Shown: piece by piece, positions 1 to 37,564 of the stretch
Numbering within the stretch: position 1 is the stretch's first letter
Layout: every line of letters starts with the position of its first letter
Assembly (NCBI RefSeq): GCF_958295425.1
Contig: NC_081152.1
Span: 1,738,717-1,802,716 of the forward strand
Reading direction: 5' to 3'
DNA: 64,000 bases
Origin: Solea solea
Taxonomy: Eukaryota; Chordata; Actinopteri; Pleuronectiformes; Soleidae
The notes under the pieces: model-generated
The model's input: the letters and a program-made list of their open reading frames with translations, nothing else
Databases searched by the model: none
What the model was told of the DNA's origin: nothing
Program-made: the position numbers and the translations under genes

Positions 1-155
1 CATTTCAAGGTTCTCATTATTCAGTGAGAACATAAGTTGACATTAGTTAGTTAACATTCATTGTCATTTGCTAATACTCATCACCTTTTTGATCTATTAC
101 AGACCACAGCTGAGCTACCACTCATATGCAGAGTGTTGTGTTTGTTTGTCATCAG

Positions 156-10130
<9,975 letters not shown>

Positions 10131-10542
10131 GCGCTGCGTGATTTCAGCACGCACAACACTGTTCCACCTTCAGGCAGGAACATGCCAGCTCCACACGCTC
10201 ATGATTCCTGAAAGCAAGTGAACCGGATGATTTTAATTATAAAGTGAAGCAAAGTTTCTGATTGATGGCTGCATATCTTCACCTGTGTGTGTGTGTGTCA
10301 TCAGCAGACATTCAACCATGAACATTTAACAAGTAAAAAATCTGTATATTTTGTAGTTTTTGATCATCTGCTCTAATCTGAGAGACTTATCTTAGTTATC
10401 ACGTTAATATGTGGCCACACAGTCCCACAGTCCTTGTGTGGATGGGTTAATCCTGCAGTCTTTAGTGTGTTCTGTCTTATTATGTTTTTTTTCACTGTGT
10501 GTGTGTGTGTGTCAAATATTCACTCTTTTATATTCTGGGTTA

Positions 10543-10548
10543 AATAAA
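10543..10548 (+). terminator. ash2l: Polyadenylation signal of ash2l
   Basis: An AATAAA lies about 410 bases past the ash2l stop codon, at the end of a 3' UTR-like stretch with GT repeats and followed by an A-run. No other AATAAA was noticed between the stop and this point. Confidence 0.6.
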
Positions 10549-11269
10549 AAAAAAATTACACTGAAAAGTTGAACTCCATATTAATGATGTCTGCCAACAA
10601 ACTTCAGAGGTCGGCTAGTTTCTTCTTCTGTGCTGAAATCAATATAATATTGTTGCTATAGATCGTCTTTATTGTGCAAAATGAATAAATAAAAGAATTA
10701 TAGCTGTGATGATTAGTGGGGTGAGCTACCATTATCTTGTCTCTTATGCCTGTCACTACATCAAATGACTGGCTCTTACATTGTGACCATTGGAACAGAC
10801 CAAAAAGATGGTGTAGTGCAGGGTTGGGCAGCATGTTTTGGCAGATGACCACACTGACATGAATCAAGCATGTAAAGGGCCACAAATAAAAGGTTTAAAG
10901 AAAGACAGAACAATAGAAAAAACATTTACATTTTAAAAGTAAAAATGCTGTAGAAATACAAGCGTTTTTAGCTGTGACATAACCTGACTGATACATTTCC
11001 TGTCCTGTGAATAATTCAAAATAAAAGTCTAGCTGTGTTTCACTAGTTAAATGTTGCAAAACTGAAATGTTTGGTCTGTATTTGCAGTAACTTTGTAAAG
11101 TGCTCCACAGATCCTGACAGAACCTTTGAATTGACAATTTTAGTTAAAAACATGACATTCTGAGACAACTTCTCTGTTTCTGAGGTTGTTTTTCATCTTT
11201 GTCATCACAACTTTGATCTGTCATTTGAGCTCAAGAGTCAACTGGAGCTAACCTGCGCTGGTTTGTGGA

Positions 11270-11337
11270 CCAGCAGTAACAGCAGCAGCAGTAGCAGCAG
11301 CAGTAACAGCAGCAGCAGCAGCAGTAACAGCAGCAGT
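11270..11337. repeat. AGC/AAC trinucleotide repeat
   Basis: Imperfect repeat of AGC units interrupted by AAC and AGT. One frame would read poly-Ser/Asn, but there is no coding context, so it is treated as an intergenic microsatellite. Confidence 0.85.
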
Positions 11338-12256
11338 ACTCGTGTGTGGTGTAGTGTGACCTCAGTGAGATGTTGCACAGTCTTCATCACCAGGTGGCGC
11401 TGCAGCCCTCACAGGAATAAGAATAGTACTCAAGGTTCTTACATTTACATTACACTTACATTTTGAAACGATGCAATCAGCGTATCGCAGTGGCTGCAAT
11501 TAACATCTATTTGTTGATTGCCCTTATAAATAAATGTACTGCATAGATATAAGAAAAAAAAATATGGTAGAACTGAAGTCCCTCCAACCACTGTTGCTCA
11601 TGGAAGGTGAAAAAGAAAAAGGAAATGGCATAATGTTTGCAGCCCTGTAAATTAAAGACCTTTCTTTTTTCCCCAAACCATATTGAGGGCCTGTCACATA
11701 TTGGAAGTAATTCATATCCTTAAGTTTAAATTTAACTCTACAGCTATAATCTCATGAGAGGAGAGGACTGTCTCTTTGTGGAAATCTGGAAATCTATCTT
11801 CTACATATCAATATCACCACAGTCCTGACCCTCAAAAACCCAGTTCAGCTCAGTGTGAGCTGTCAAAATATGGAGACACATTAACACATTTGAACTAAAG
11901 GATTTCATTAACAGCAGCTTTACTGTTTTGTTTTTTTTATTATTTAAAAACAACAAACACTGGCAGTGACACTGGCTGGTTAACATGTTTATAATTATAT
12001 GAAGTAGCTTCATATTATACAGTTATTTTCATATCACAATGTTCTTTACAAAAAAAAAGATTTGTCAAATGTATAGAAATAAAGTGTATGTAACAGACAG
12101 AACAGTGAAATATACATTAGATAAAAAAAACAAACCCAACAAGTGCTAATGTAGAGTAGCTGTAAAGAAATGATTCGTTACAAAGAGAGGAACAGGATTT
12201 GTGCTCCCTTTGTCTTCTGCTGCTACAGTGGAACGGTGATGGTGCTGATGCAGGTT

Positions 12257-13663
12257 TTTAGCGGCTGTGTCTCAATTCAGGGTCTGTATCCTTCATCAGC
12301 TGCATTGATGGCCAGAAGATGTTAAAATGGTCATCCCATGGTCAAGAGGAAGGGAAATTGGCTTTTAACTGGAAGGGTGCTGAGCAGTAAGGATGGATGT
12401 CATTTTGGCCAACTACAAAATCTCCCAAAAAAAATAGATAACCAATCACAAACCCTGGCACTCTAGAGGTGGGCTTAACACGATGATTACAACCACCAAA
12501 GAGCAGCTGTCTTTTGATTTGAGCTTCATTACGAGATCCTCGTCATCCTCCTGGACAACTACAACGAGCACGTTTTTTGGCACGTTCTTGTCACTCATTG
12601 GTGTGATTGGTTCTAGGTCTATCCGATTGCGTACAGAGGCATTTTCATCGACTATTTTCAGCAGACAACTTGGCATTTTCGTTACACGTGACACATTTTC
12701 CATAACATCAGTGAAGTTCCATGATGTTTGCACACGTAAAACTAATGAGCGTGGACAAATAAAATGACAACGTGGAAAAAAGGGATGTGTCTGCAGAGTG
12801 CAGAGGCGTAACTTTTAAGTAAGGCGGAGCTACAGGTGATTTAGGCAACTTGAAGTTACCCTGCTATAAGTTCCGCCACCCCTTACAGTTGCCTAACTGT
12901 GACCTAACCCTTATCATGTGATACTGATCACTGTTTTTATTTTATTTCGCTGCTTAGGCCCTGTGATGGACTGGCGACCTGTCCGGGGTAGACCCTGCCG
13001 AGTTTTCACTTGCCAGACTCTGTCTTGGCCAACTTCCTGGCGCACTAGAGGCGGGCTTAATGCAATGATGACAGAGAAGCGACGTCTAGCTGCTTTGGCA
13101 GTCACTGAAGGACAGCCATCTTTGGATTCCTGGCTTGTTGCTTCCATTTTAAGCGACTTTCTCTACGAAGCTCGCCCAGGCAAAAGTGGTTAAGTGCCAT
13201 TACTAGATATCTAGATAACCATCACTCTTACAAAACTAAATGAAGCACGTTTTGTTGACACATTTTCCGACATGCTGCACGTGTCATCCGGATCATTGGT
13301 GTGCTTGGTTTCAGGTCTATCCAATTACGTACAGAGGCATTTGATCTCATGATCTATCTCCACTGGTGACGCCTCTTGGAAGCAGGAGGTGACTCTGGCA
13401 TTAGCCAAGCTAGGTGTGTGTGTGTGTGTGAGGATAAGAAATTGTACTTCTAAAAGTTCCTTATTTGCTGGCTTCTTCCAAATGAGGCAAATGTGACCTA
13501 GGTCACACATATCCCACATATCCCACGGGTGTTTTCATGCCAGAAATGGAGCTTTGTGAGTTATAGCCCATTTTATAACATGACGTCTGGTTGGCTGTGG
13601 CCAGAGACGGCAGCCTCCTTATACCGCAAAGTGTGCAGACCTTGAATTGAGACACAGCTAGTG
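12257..13663. mobile_element. Non-autonomous DNA transposon with inverted ends (hAT-like)
   Basis: The left end (GCTGTGTCTCAATTCAGGG, near 12261) and the right end (CCTTGAATTGAGACACAGC, near 13641) are inverted copies. Inside, two stretches repeat each other: about 12450-12660 and 13025-13345 share a TAGAGG-GGGCTTAA block and a GTCTATCC-GTACAGAGGCATTT block. No transposase is readable. The type is inferred from the short inverted ends; exact ends and target duplication are unclear. Confidence 0.6.
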
Positions 13664-13824
13664 CCATTGATGACTCTGTCTGCTGTGACAGTCTTCAGAG
13701 GGTAGTACTGACGAGTCCTGACTTAATGTAGCTTTCACTGGGCAACAAGCTCTGTCTGCTCTCCTCTGATGAGTCTGAATTCTGCTGTTGGAGGAGAGGT
13801 GGAGGAGAAACATTCAGCTTTCAC

Positions 13825-29860
<16,036 letters not shown>

Positions 29861-30597
29861 GGAGAAGCGTGTGTTTGTCCTAAAGTTTGTCTACTTGTCT
29901 TTAAACAGCAGCACATGCACTGTGGGAGAAAATCAGAGCTCATCAGCAGCAGCCACAGTAAACGGCAGCAGTCCAGTCGGTTGAGTCGCAGCGATGAGGT
30001 GTGTCTAACCTGTGTCACTGTGACTCACTAATGAATGGAGATGCAGGTCTTTTTCATGACAGCACACACCAACCACAGGACGCTCCCATGTCATAGAGGC
30101 GGGACAATTATCTACACGCAACATGTCTCCAGTGTGAGGACGTATTACAGAGGCTGACGTGTGCTTTATCCTTCCATCACTCGCTCAAAGGCCTTTCGTT
30201 ACATTGAGAGCTAAAATGACTTAAAGCTGCAGTTTGTAACCTCTTTTTGTCATAGATGTGATTTTTCTTTGTGAACAGAAACAATGTAACATTTGTTTGT
30301 TTGAAAACAGGCTCCGTCAAGCAAGATGATCACACCTGACTGACGGAGCCATCTTTTGTTTTGATGCAAACTTCGCACACTCTTGGCGTTCTCTCGATCA
30401 CTTTGATGAGGAGGAATCCAGAAGGATTAAGGAATGAGGATTAGAATGAAGGAGAACTTTGAACTGTGATAAAGAAACCGAGGAGACGACAAAGCAAATG
30501 GTTGGGGAACTTTGAGCTCTGCTGAAGAACATTAGATAAAAGGAAGATGAGACTGAGGAGATGAGAGGATGAGAAGAACTGTGATGAAGAACTAAAT

Positions 30598-30725
30598 CAT
30601 GGTGGTGGAGGTGTGATGGTGTGGGGCTGTTGGGTTATTCAAGGCACACTTGTGGCCTTGAATAGTGATGGTTTGCACTCAGTGGGACAATCGTTTGTTT
30701 TCCACTGATCATTTAACAAAAAGAG
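30598..30725 (+). mobile_element. Tc1-like transposase fragment
   Basis: One frame reads HGGGGVMVWGCWVIQGTLV, the signature of the central Tc1/mariner transposase (KHGGG-S-M-WGCF). No ends and no full frame are seen, so it is a dead fragment. Confidence 0.6.
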
Positions 30726-31278
30726 GGTGGGTGCTGACACCTGGTGGACAGATAAAGTCAATACAATTTGTCTACTGCGGTGAGACTGCAGTGCTGAAAG
30801 TAAAATACACACACACACAAATGGGAAAATGCAGAATGGATCCAGCCCAGAGTGAGGTTATGAAGTTAAGCCAAAGTTTAGACAGTTTAAGTCTAAATCA
30901 CAAGCCCAGTCCAGTGATGTCTCAGCTGCACAGGCTCATTCTCATTTTCCAGCAGAGCTTTATCATCTATTTTTATCTATTTTTGTAGAAAAAAACCAAA
31001 ATAGAAATCCTGCTATATTGAAGAAGACCTGACATTAGTAATGGAGACCAAAACCTCCTCAAGAAAACTTGATTTACTGACGTTATAAATGAAGAATGAA
31101 AGTTTATCATGAAGTTTAAGATGTTGGAATTAACTTCTATGATTAATTACATTAATATCATGACACCCCTGTTAACGTCCTGCTAAAAGCTTAATAATTG
31201 CTTTCTCGAATTTCAAAATAAAACCGTGGAGAGTTCGTTTTTCTAGACTGTAAATGGTTAAGGGCCCTATATTGTGAT

Positions 31279-31640
31279 CATTACATTACATTACATTACA
31301 TTACATTAAATGTCATTTAGCAGACGCTTTTATCCAAATAAGTGCATTTCAACATTTGGGTACAAACAAGAGCTACAAGTAAGTAAGTGCTTCAAGTAAG
31401 CCAAACTATAAAGTGCTCGTCATAAGTGCGATGTAAAAGTAAAAGCTTTTTTTTTTTTCTCATCGTCGTTTTAGTCGAGTCGAAAGAGATGTGGAGTCTT
31501 GCTGCTGTCCGGATGTCGATGGGGAGCTTGTTCCACCAGCCAGGAGCCACGACAGTGAACAGCGTGAGTTTGACGCAGACGACACTTCTCTCCAGAAGGG
31601 TGAGTTGGACCTCTCTTTCTTTCTTTGAAAGTTTGTGTAT
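31279..31640 (-). mobile_element. 3' end of an L2-like LINE
   Basis: The minus strand reads VVAPGWWNKLPIDIRTA, typical of the C-terminus of fish LINE reverse transcriptase ORFs. It is followed by a GGATAAAAGCGTCTGCTAAA tail and TGTAA repeats, as in L2-type 3' ends. Only the last few hundred bases are present. Confidence 0.7.
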
Positions 31641-32862
31641 ACTAATCACAAAACAACAACAACAACCTTTAACATAATATCTTAAATCCTTAGATGTCTT
31701 TTACTCTCCCAAAATAATATGTCCCCTACCATATTTCCCATGAGTCAATGTGATTCTTGGAGCTTTGTCGAAGAACAATTTCTCTCACTTCTGGGTACAG
31801 ACATCTTATCTTATCTTATCTTATCTTATCTTATCTTATCTCATGTACCTGAGGCTCATTCCTGTCACTCACAGGTCAGTCTGGGACATGGTTCACGTTC
31901 ATCAGTGTGTTTTGAGCGGTGAGACCTTTTCTCAGCTCACCAGTCATAAGGGGCCCCATTAAAGGGGTTTTGATGTAGCAGTGGTGAGCTGCATGTTAGT
32001 GTGGTTTTTTGCAATTCAGTTCCTTTAAGCCTTTGCTTCAGAGATTAAGAAAATGTATTGATTTCTAAAAATAATAATTTTAGGGGTTAGTGCTAACAGC
32101 CATGCATACTGGAAGTGAGGAAGATGAAGGGGGGCCAGTGTCATGGCAATGGTGGAAAAAGTGATTTTCATTAGAAAAGAATTGCATGACTGATCGTGTG
32201 CAGGAAGATGGCTGCGTTGATGCTGCGAGCGGTATTTGCCTTTGACAAATAGCTGCTTTATAAACACGCTTGTCTTTTCCTTGAGTGAATGGAGGCACTA
32301 ATCAAGATTTGGAAACGCTGTCAAACTGATTATTCACCATATTACAGCCTCTGGTTTCCTCACAGGATAAAAAACCAGAGTGTTGTGTCTGTACAAGCTC
32401 ACATCAGGGTCAGTAAGATGTTGGGCCTGCAGTAAACTGGTAATGCAAAGGTTTGTTCTTATAAATCTCCTGCTGTTAACCTGTCAATGAGGCTGTTTTC
32501 ACACATATTTACTTCATAATGTAGATATCCTGTATATGATAAAAAAAAAAACAGCTGCAACTTTCTCACAGATGCTTTCAACTTCCATTAAAATGCATTA
32601 ATATGGAATTTATTACAATGTACGTGAATGAACAGCACAGAATTGTGATTATTATGGAGTAGAACTTCTGATCAATTGTAGAGCCCAGAAAGAGAATTGC
32701 ATCATGGGAAGTCATTTTACTGGATAAAAAGAAAAAAAAGCAATAGAAATAACTAGACCTAAATAATAAGACCTGTTTTTCTCAAAGGAAAATTAAGGCA
32801 AGTGTCAGAATGTCAGATGTGTGTTTCTGTGTCAGAGTAAATTCATGTGGAACACAGTAGTA

Positions 32863-33147
32863 CAGGCCTGGCCAACCCGTGGCTCCCGAGCCTCATGTGG
32901 CTCTTACGCTCATATCAAATGATGTGTTTGTGCTTCTTTTTTTTCACCTATATGTGTACACATGTTCGCCGAAGTTCAATATCAAACGTGCACATGCACG
33001 AGGGAAATCTGATTGTTGAATAAGACGAACACAGGTGTGTGGGACATTTACACTAGAGGTCTGTGTGTGTGTGTGTGTGAGTGTGGCTCTTTGCAGTAAC
33101 ACTGTAAAAAATGTGACTCTTTGTCTCTGAGTGGTTGGCCACCCCTG
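32863..33147. mobile_element. hAT-type MITE with 8-bp target duplication
   Basis: The left end CAGGCCTGGCCAACC and the right end GGTTGGCCACCCCTG are inverted copies. The flanks CAGTAGTA and CAGTAGAA match at seven of eight bases, the target duplication size of hAT elements. 285 bp with no coding sequence. Confidence 0.8.
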
Positions 33148-33175
33148 CAGTAGAAAATCTTCATTTTATTGAATA

Positions 33176-33338
33176 AAGGTTTAGCTCAGTGATAGATCGA
33201 GTCGTCTTTCAACTCAAAGGTTGTGGGTTCATTCGATGCTAGTCTACATGCCGATGTGTCCATGGACTGTCATGTAAAGCAGCTGTGAGTGGTCATCAAG
33301 ACTAGAGAAGTGCTAAATAACTACACACCATTTACCAG
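33176..33338 (+). mobile_element. tRNA-derived SINE, copy 2
   Basis: A box TTAGCTCAGTGATAG and TCGTCTTTCAACTCAAAGG are followed by GTGGGTTCATTCG (B-box remnant) and an ACCATTTACCA tail. Same family as 2275 and 38120. Confidence 0.75.
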
Positions 33339-33378
33339 TTTATAGGTCATCCTGCAATTGGAATTGGGTCGTTTGTTT

Positions 33379-33480
33379 GGGAGCCCGTAGACAAGGGAAC
33401 GAGGCTTGTAACCGGAGGATTGCCAGTTCAAATCCCCCTCAATTAGGCTGGGGTACCCTAAGCAAAACACCCACTGCTCA
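33379..33480 (+). mobile_element. Second SINE family, copy 1
   Basis: GAGGCTTGTAACCGGAGGAT precedes a B box, AGTTCAAATCC, then a body with GGCTGGGGTACCC. A related piece lies at 34390-34485. Confidence 0.6.
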
Positions 33481-34389
33481 TAGAAATTTCCCTACAGGAA
33501 TTAAAAAGTATAAATTCTAATAATTTTTTTCAAATAAAAAATACCAACGTTAAACTGGCATTTGTGCGACATTAACATATAAAACATAAAAACAAAGATG
33601 CCACTTGTCATATGGTCGTGTTTATGGCAGATCAGTGAGTAATATGAGAAGCCCGTGCTTCACCTGGACGACCAATGATAGTGAGACAAGACATCATTTT
33701 CACAAATACACATCGTATCACACTGGAAACACATGACTCTGAACACTGAGGGAAAGGTTGCAGCGGCTTAAGGGCCTTCATGGCTCATACTTCTGTTTTT
33801 ATTTAATGCCCCCATCAGCATTTAGGAAGGAAGACATGTGAGGAAAGTGTCGTTTTAGTGTTTGTGGAAAGGAGCACAAGTCTTGCATGAAAAGCCTCAG
33901 AATGATCAGAGGACGGGAGATTTCACAGCACAGTCAGATGAGGGGCTGTGGTTGGCATCATATGCTTTAATATGTGTGAAGGGATCATGTGCGTGTTCAG
34001 TAAGAGAGGACCTCTTCATCCACCAAATTCACCAAATCCATGAATAAAGATGTCTGAGGTAACCAAGATCATCAGTGGTCCAATGGTTTCTTTCTATCGT
34101 GAGCTTCATTCAATCAGCTGAATCATGTCACACAGGCATCTTTACAGCGAGAGGGGAAGTCGTGGTCACGACTGGACTTATTTAGTATCTAATTATGTTC
34201 AATGTGATCACCGCCTGAAGGCAAACGTATACACAGATGCACAGACTCCACACGAGTACTGAATACTTCACACTGTATCTCTCCATCGATCATATGGAAC
34301 AACATTCATGGTCCAGATAATGCGCCTCAACAACCGTGATGACCCCCCCGGTAAATTTAGATGAGAGAATTCACCATGTATGAGACGGG

Positions 34390-34560
34390 GCAGCCCATGA
34401 TGCCCAAGTGGAAGGAAATCTTGACTTGTAACTGAAGGGTTGATTCCTGACAAGTCAAGGGCTTTGAGCAAGGTTCCCATGCACATGGGCACATCCTCCT
34501 GATGCCAGTCCCAAGCCTGGATAAATGAGAGGTTTGCATCCAAAGTACTGTGGAGACCCC
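34390..34560 (+). mobile_element. Second SINE family, copy 2, with adjoining repeat fragment
   Basis: TTGACTTGTAACTGAAGGGT, TTGATTCCTGA and GAGCAAGGTTCCC match the copy at 33379. The next piece, CAGTCCCAAGCCTGGATAAA, is a common fish repeat block. This explains a long minus-strand open frame here. Confidence 0.5.
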
Positions 34561-37290
34561 TAGAATGGGAGAAAAAGAAAATTTGACATCTATGACATGA
34601 TAGTGATACTGATTTATCTTTTAGAAGAAGAGCTTTAGAAGAAGCAGGTGTACAGTTAGACAGTTTCTGGATCACATCCAAACCATCAACCTGTCAGCTA
34701 AACTGTTTAAAGATGTGTTTCCTTTCATTAACAGCTCTATCTTAAATCAAATTAATATAACCTTATTAACTGGATATGTGGCCCAAACTTTAAACCCCTT
34801 CTCAAAAAAACGACCCTCGACCCAGATGTTTTAGATAATTACCGACCAATATCAAATCTTCCCTATGTTTCTTAAATCTTTAGAAAATTCCAAATGAATG
34901 GAAACATCTATTAATATGTAATAATGATATTTACACATCTGTCAACTACATTACTGCAAATCTTAAAATGCTATTTTTGTCTTTTCGTTATATGTTTATT
35001 TCTACTATTTCAAGACAGTGAAATATTACACTTGGACTTATCCTATGTGTGTCAGTTGGCATTTTTATTTAAAATCCAAAATTAGCAGCATTGGCGGTTT
35101 GTTTTTATCTTGAACTACATTTTAAATTTAGTGACAGCACAACATTTCTGTCGCTTCAGGTCCGTTTGGGTTTTTGCCGTTGATTTTTTCTCCACATGGT
35201 TTTCTACGTCCTTGGTTGAAAAGGGACCGGACAAAAGCTTTGATTTACGGAGGCCGTCATCTTGCACTGCTATGTTTCTTCCTCCGTCTTATCTACATAG
35301 GAAAGGGATGTGTGAGCCAAGGGGTCTTAAGTTAAATTCCTTGAGCAAACACCCAGAACCCATACAGGAAGCACAAAGTTTAATTGTTTCTAAAATTTGT
35401 CAGGCATGAGAAGGATGAAAGTTGCTGCAAGAGGAGTTATTGACAGGATGTTGGCTAAAGCTGGGGACACACAAGATGTTTTGCCTGATTTACCCACGAT
35501 TCACAGTTGGGCAGAGTCTGCACCTGCACCAGTCAGCACTAGTTAGGGACAGTTAGCATGGCTAATTGGCACAGAAATCCCAACCCGACCTCCGGTGCAG
35601 TCAAATATGTTTGAATTTTTCAAGGCCGACTCTGACACTGACCAAGCCGTAAACACATGCTGCCAACAGCCAATGAAAGAAAGTGGGTGGGACACAGGAA
35701 ATAGTGTGAGAAGACAAGGACGACGGGAAGTAATGGGAATATCAAGACAACAAAAACAATGGGCAGCCGTTGGCCAAGTGGAAACGGAACTTTATTAATG
35801 CCTACACTTAATTGTCTATTTACTATTGTTTTTATATTCAGTCCTGTCCTTTGTTTTGTAAAATGTCTTTGATTGTCCAAAAAAGCACTATATAAGTACG
35901 ATGTATTATTATTATTATTCTTCTTCTTATTATTATTATTATTAATAAAACTACAAAAGAAAAACATGATGGTGATGATGTTTACCCTTTCAACTAGCGT
36001 TTGAACAAGCGTTTCATGGCTTCATTTGACAAATCATGTGGTGTGTGATCCCTCATCAGGCGCTAAATGTTTGATCCCCAGTCTTTCAGTCTAAAATCTG
36101 CTGAAACCAGTCGTTAGTGTGAATTCTAAGTAAATTGGTAATAACTGTGAAAGGTGTGTGGTATGTGCCCAAAAATCTTAAATCTTGGGCAGATGGCTGA
36201 GGAAATAAAGGAAAGAAAAAAAAGTAGCAATTTCACCATTAGAGGCCACCAATTCTTACACAATAGACTTTTTAATAACAAAAATAACAGGGAGAAATAT
36301 GGCCTGGGCACAAAGAAAGGAGCAAAATCACATTCATTGCCAGGGACAATTTTTTTTGCGTCACCAAATAAATATGGCAACATTTTTTTATTTATTTACA
36401 AAAGATTTATTGTAAATGTGCAAATCTTCCTCCCACCAATTTTTTAAAGAAATCATTTTGGTAATTTTTGCATAACCCTGCTGAAAGGCAGACACACTAA
36501 CAGTCCACACTTAGTGGAGGTATGCGGGTGGGCTGTAATGTTCATAGGTTGACTAAGAAGGACTAATGCAAGAGAAATGAAACTTGCATTTACTGGCATG
36601 CATTTAATTCAACCTTTACAATGACACTAACTGCATTGAGGACTTTGAAAATGAATAGAAGGGTAGAAGACCTTTTATGAACATGAACAACATTTGGTAC
36701 CATGGTGTTACCAAACATCTGCAGAAAAAGGGGTTAGAACTCAAAGACAGTCATGCCGACATGGTTGAAACGTTAGGACCTGATGCTCCGGCTTTATCCA
36801 AAAGTCTGGACGTCCTGCCACGGCCACCACCCAAGAAAGCCTTGATGGTGGATGACAGACATTCTGCACAACGAAGTTGGCATGTGGAAGGTCTCCACTC
36901 AGTAGGTGCCACAGCTTATGACCCCTGTTCTCCTGTTGCAGGAGAACTTCACACGTTTTGAAGCAAATCCAGTTGATTTTCTTGAACATTTTCTAAAAAG
37001 ACCCGTGACTCACTTGCACGTCCTGACCCAGACTTTGGAAACCACTGATTTAGCCAACAGTTGCAGGTGCTGTTCTATGGTATGGAGAGCATGTGATAAA
37101 ACCTCAAGTCCACGTTGCAGCTCACAAAAGAAAGTCTAGTGTTCATCATGACAGAGGCATAAATAATCATAAAGTGAAAATGGAGGTGCCAACTGACGAC
37201 AGCATGACCTCACACGTATTTGTGTGAACTTAGGGCAAGGTAGTGGACAGGAAGTGCGTGTGTGCACACACACTCACCCCTCAGTGTGAG

Positions 37291-37320
37291 TGTGGGCGGA
37301 GTCAGCACAGTCTAAATACT
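37291..37320 (+). promoter_or_regulatory. scarb1: Core promoter-like sequence before scarb1 exon 1a
   Basis: A GC box (GTGGGCGGAG, 37292-37301) is followed by a TATA-like TCTAAATACT (37311-37320), about 125 bases before the exon-1a ATG. A CACA/GTGT-rich stretch lies just upstream. The assignment is by spacing and motif only. Confidence 0.4.
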
Positions 37321-37444
37321 GTGTTGGACCCCTCTCACTTCATCATCTGTAGGTTACAGTCACACTGTCATATTCCTGCACACTCAGTAGCTACTGGAAG
37401 ATTTTTCTTTTCTTTTCCATCACTTCTGATCTTTATCAGCAAAC

Positions 37445-37564
37445 ATGCGCATCAATAAATCCAAAGTAGCTGTTGGATTTATAGTGATAGGGACTCTGAC
37501 GGTGATTTTTGGTGTAGTTCTTCTCTTTGTGGGACCAGCGATAATGAAGGACCAAATCATTAAA
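37445..37564 (+). CDS. scarb1: scarb1 alternative first coding exon 1a
   Basis: 40 codons, MRINKSKVAVGFIVIGTL onward, ending in KDQIIK|GTAAGC at phase 0. It encodes the cytosolic N-tip and the first transmembrane helix. It matches exon 1b at 27 of 40 residues and has the same length, phase and donor hexamer, so it can join the exon at 41753 equally well. It is uninterrupted, which argues against decay. Confidence 0.85.

Larger units (their letters stand above)
10549..13824. other. Gap between ash2l and the GRK gene (tail to tail)
   Basis: No protein gene is recognisable. The stretch holds a short AGC/AAC-type trinucleotide run (about 11270-11337), the low end of a GRK 3' UTR, and a 1.4-kb transposon-like element (12257-13663). 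A TTTATT at 11937-11942 reads AATAAA on the minus strand and is one possible polyadenylation signal for the GRK gene, but it lies 1.9 kb past the stop and is uncertain. Confidence 0.5.
29861..37290. other. Gap between the GRK and scarb1 genes (head to head)
   Basis: About 7.5 kb with no recognisable protein gene. On the minus strand a CTCCCACAG acceptor at about 29922 suggests a spliced GRK 5' UTR. The rest holds a Tc1 fragment, an L2-like LINE 3' end, a hAT-type MITE, several SINE copies, simple repeats, and unassigned AT-rich sequence, mainly 34.6-36.7 kb. Open frames here are short and unlike any family I know. Confidence 0.5.

Noticed and set aside
11263..11466. Ser/Asn-rich short open frame
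   Set aside because: It is an AGC/AAC microsatellite with no acceptor, homologue or coding context.
34268..34681. 137-codon minus-strand open frame
   Set aside because: It runs across a SINE copy and another common fish repeat and resembles no protein family.
36677..37139. Overlapping open frames before scarb1 as a small gene
   Set aside because: No homology is recognised, there is no start context or splice signal in support, and both strands are open, as in repeats.
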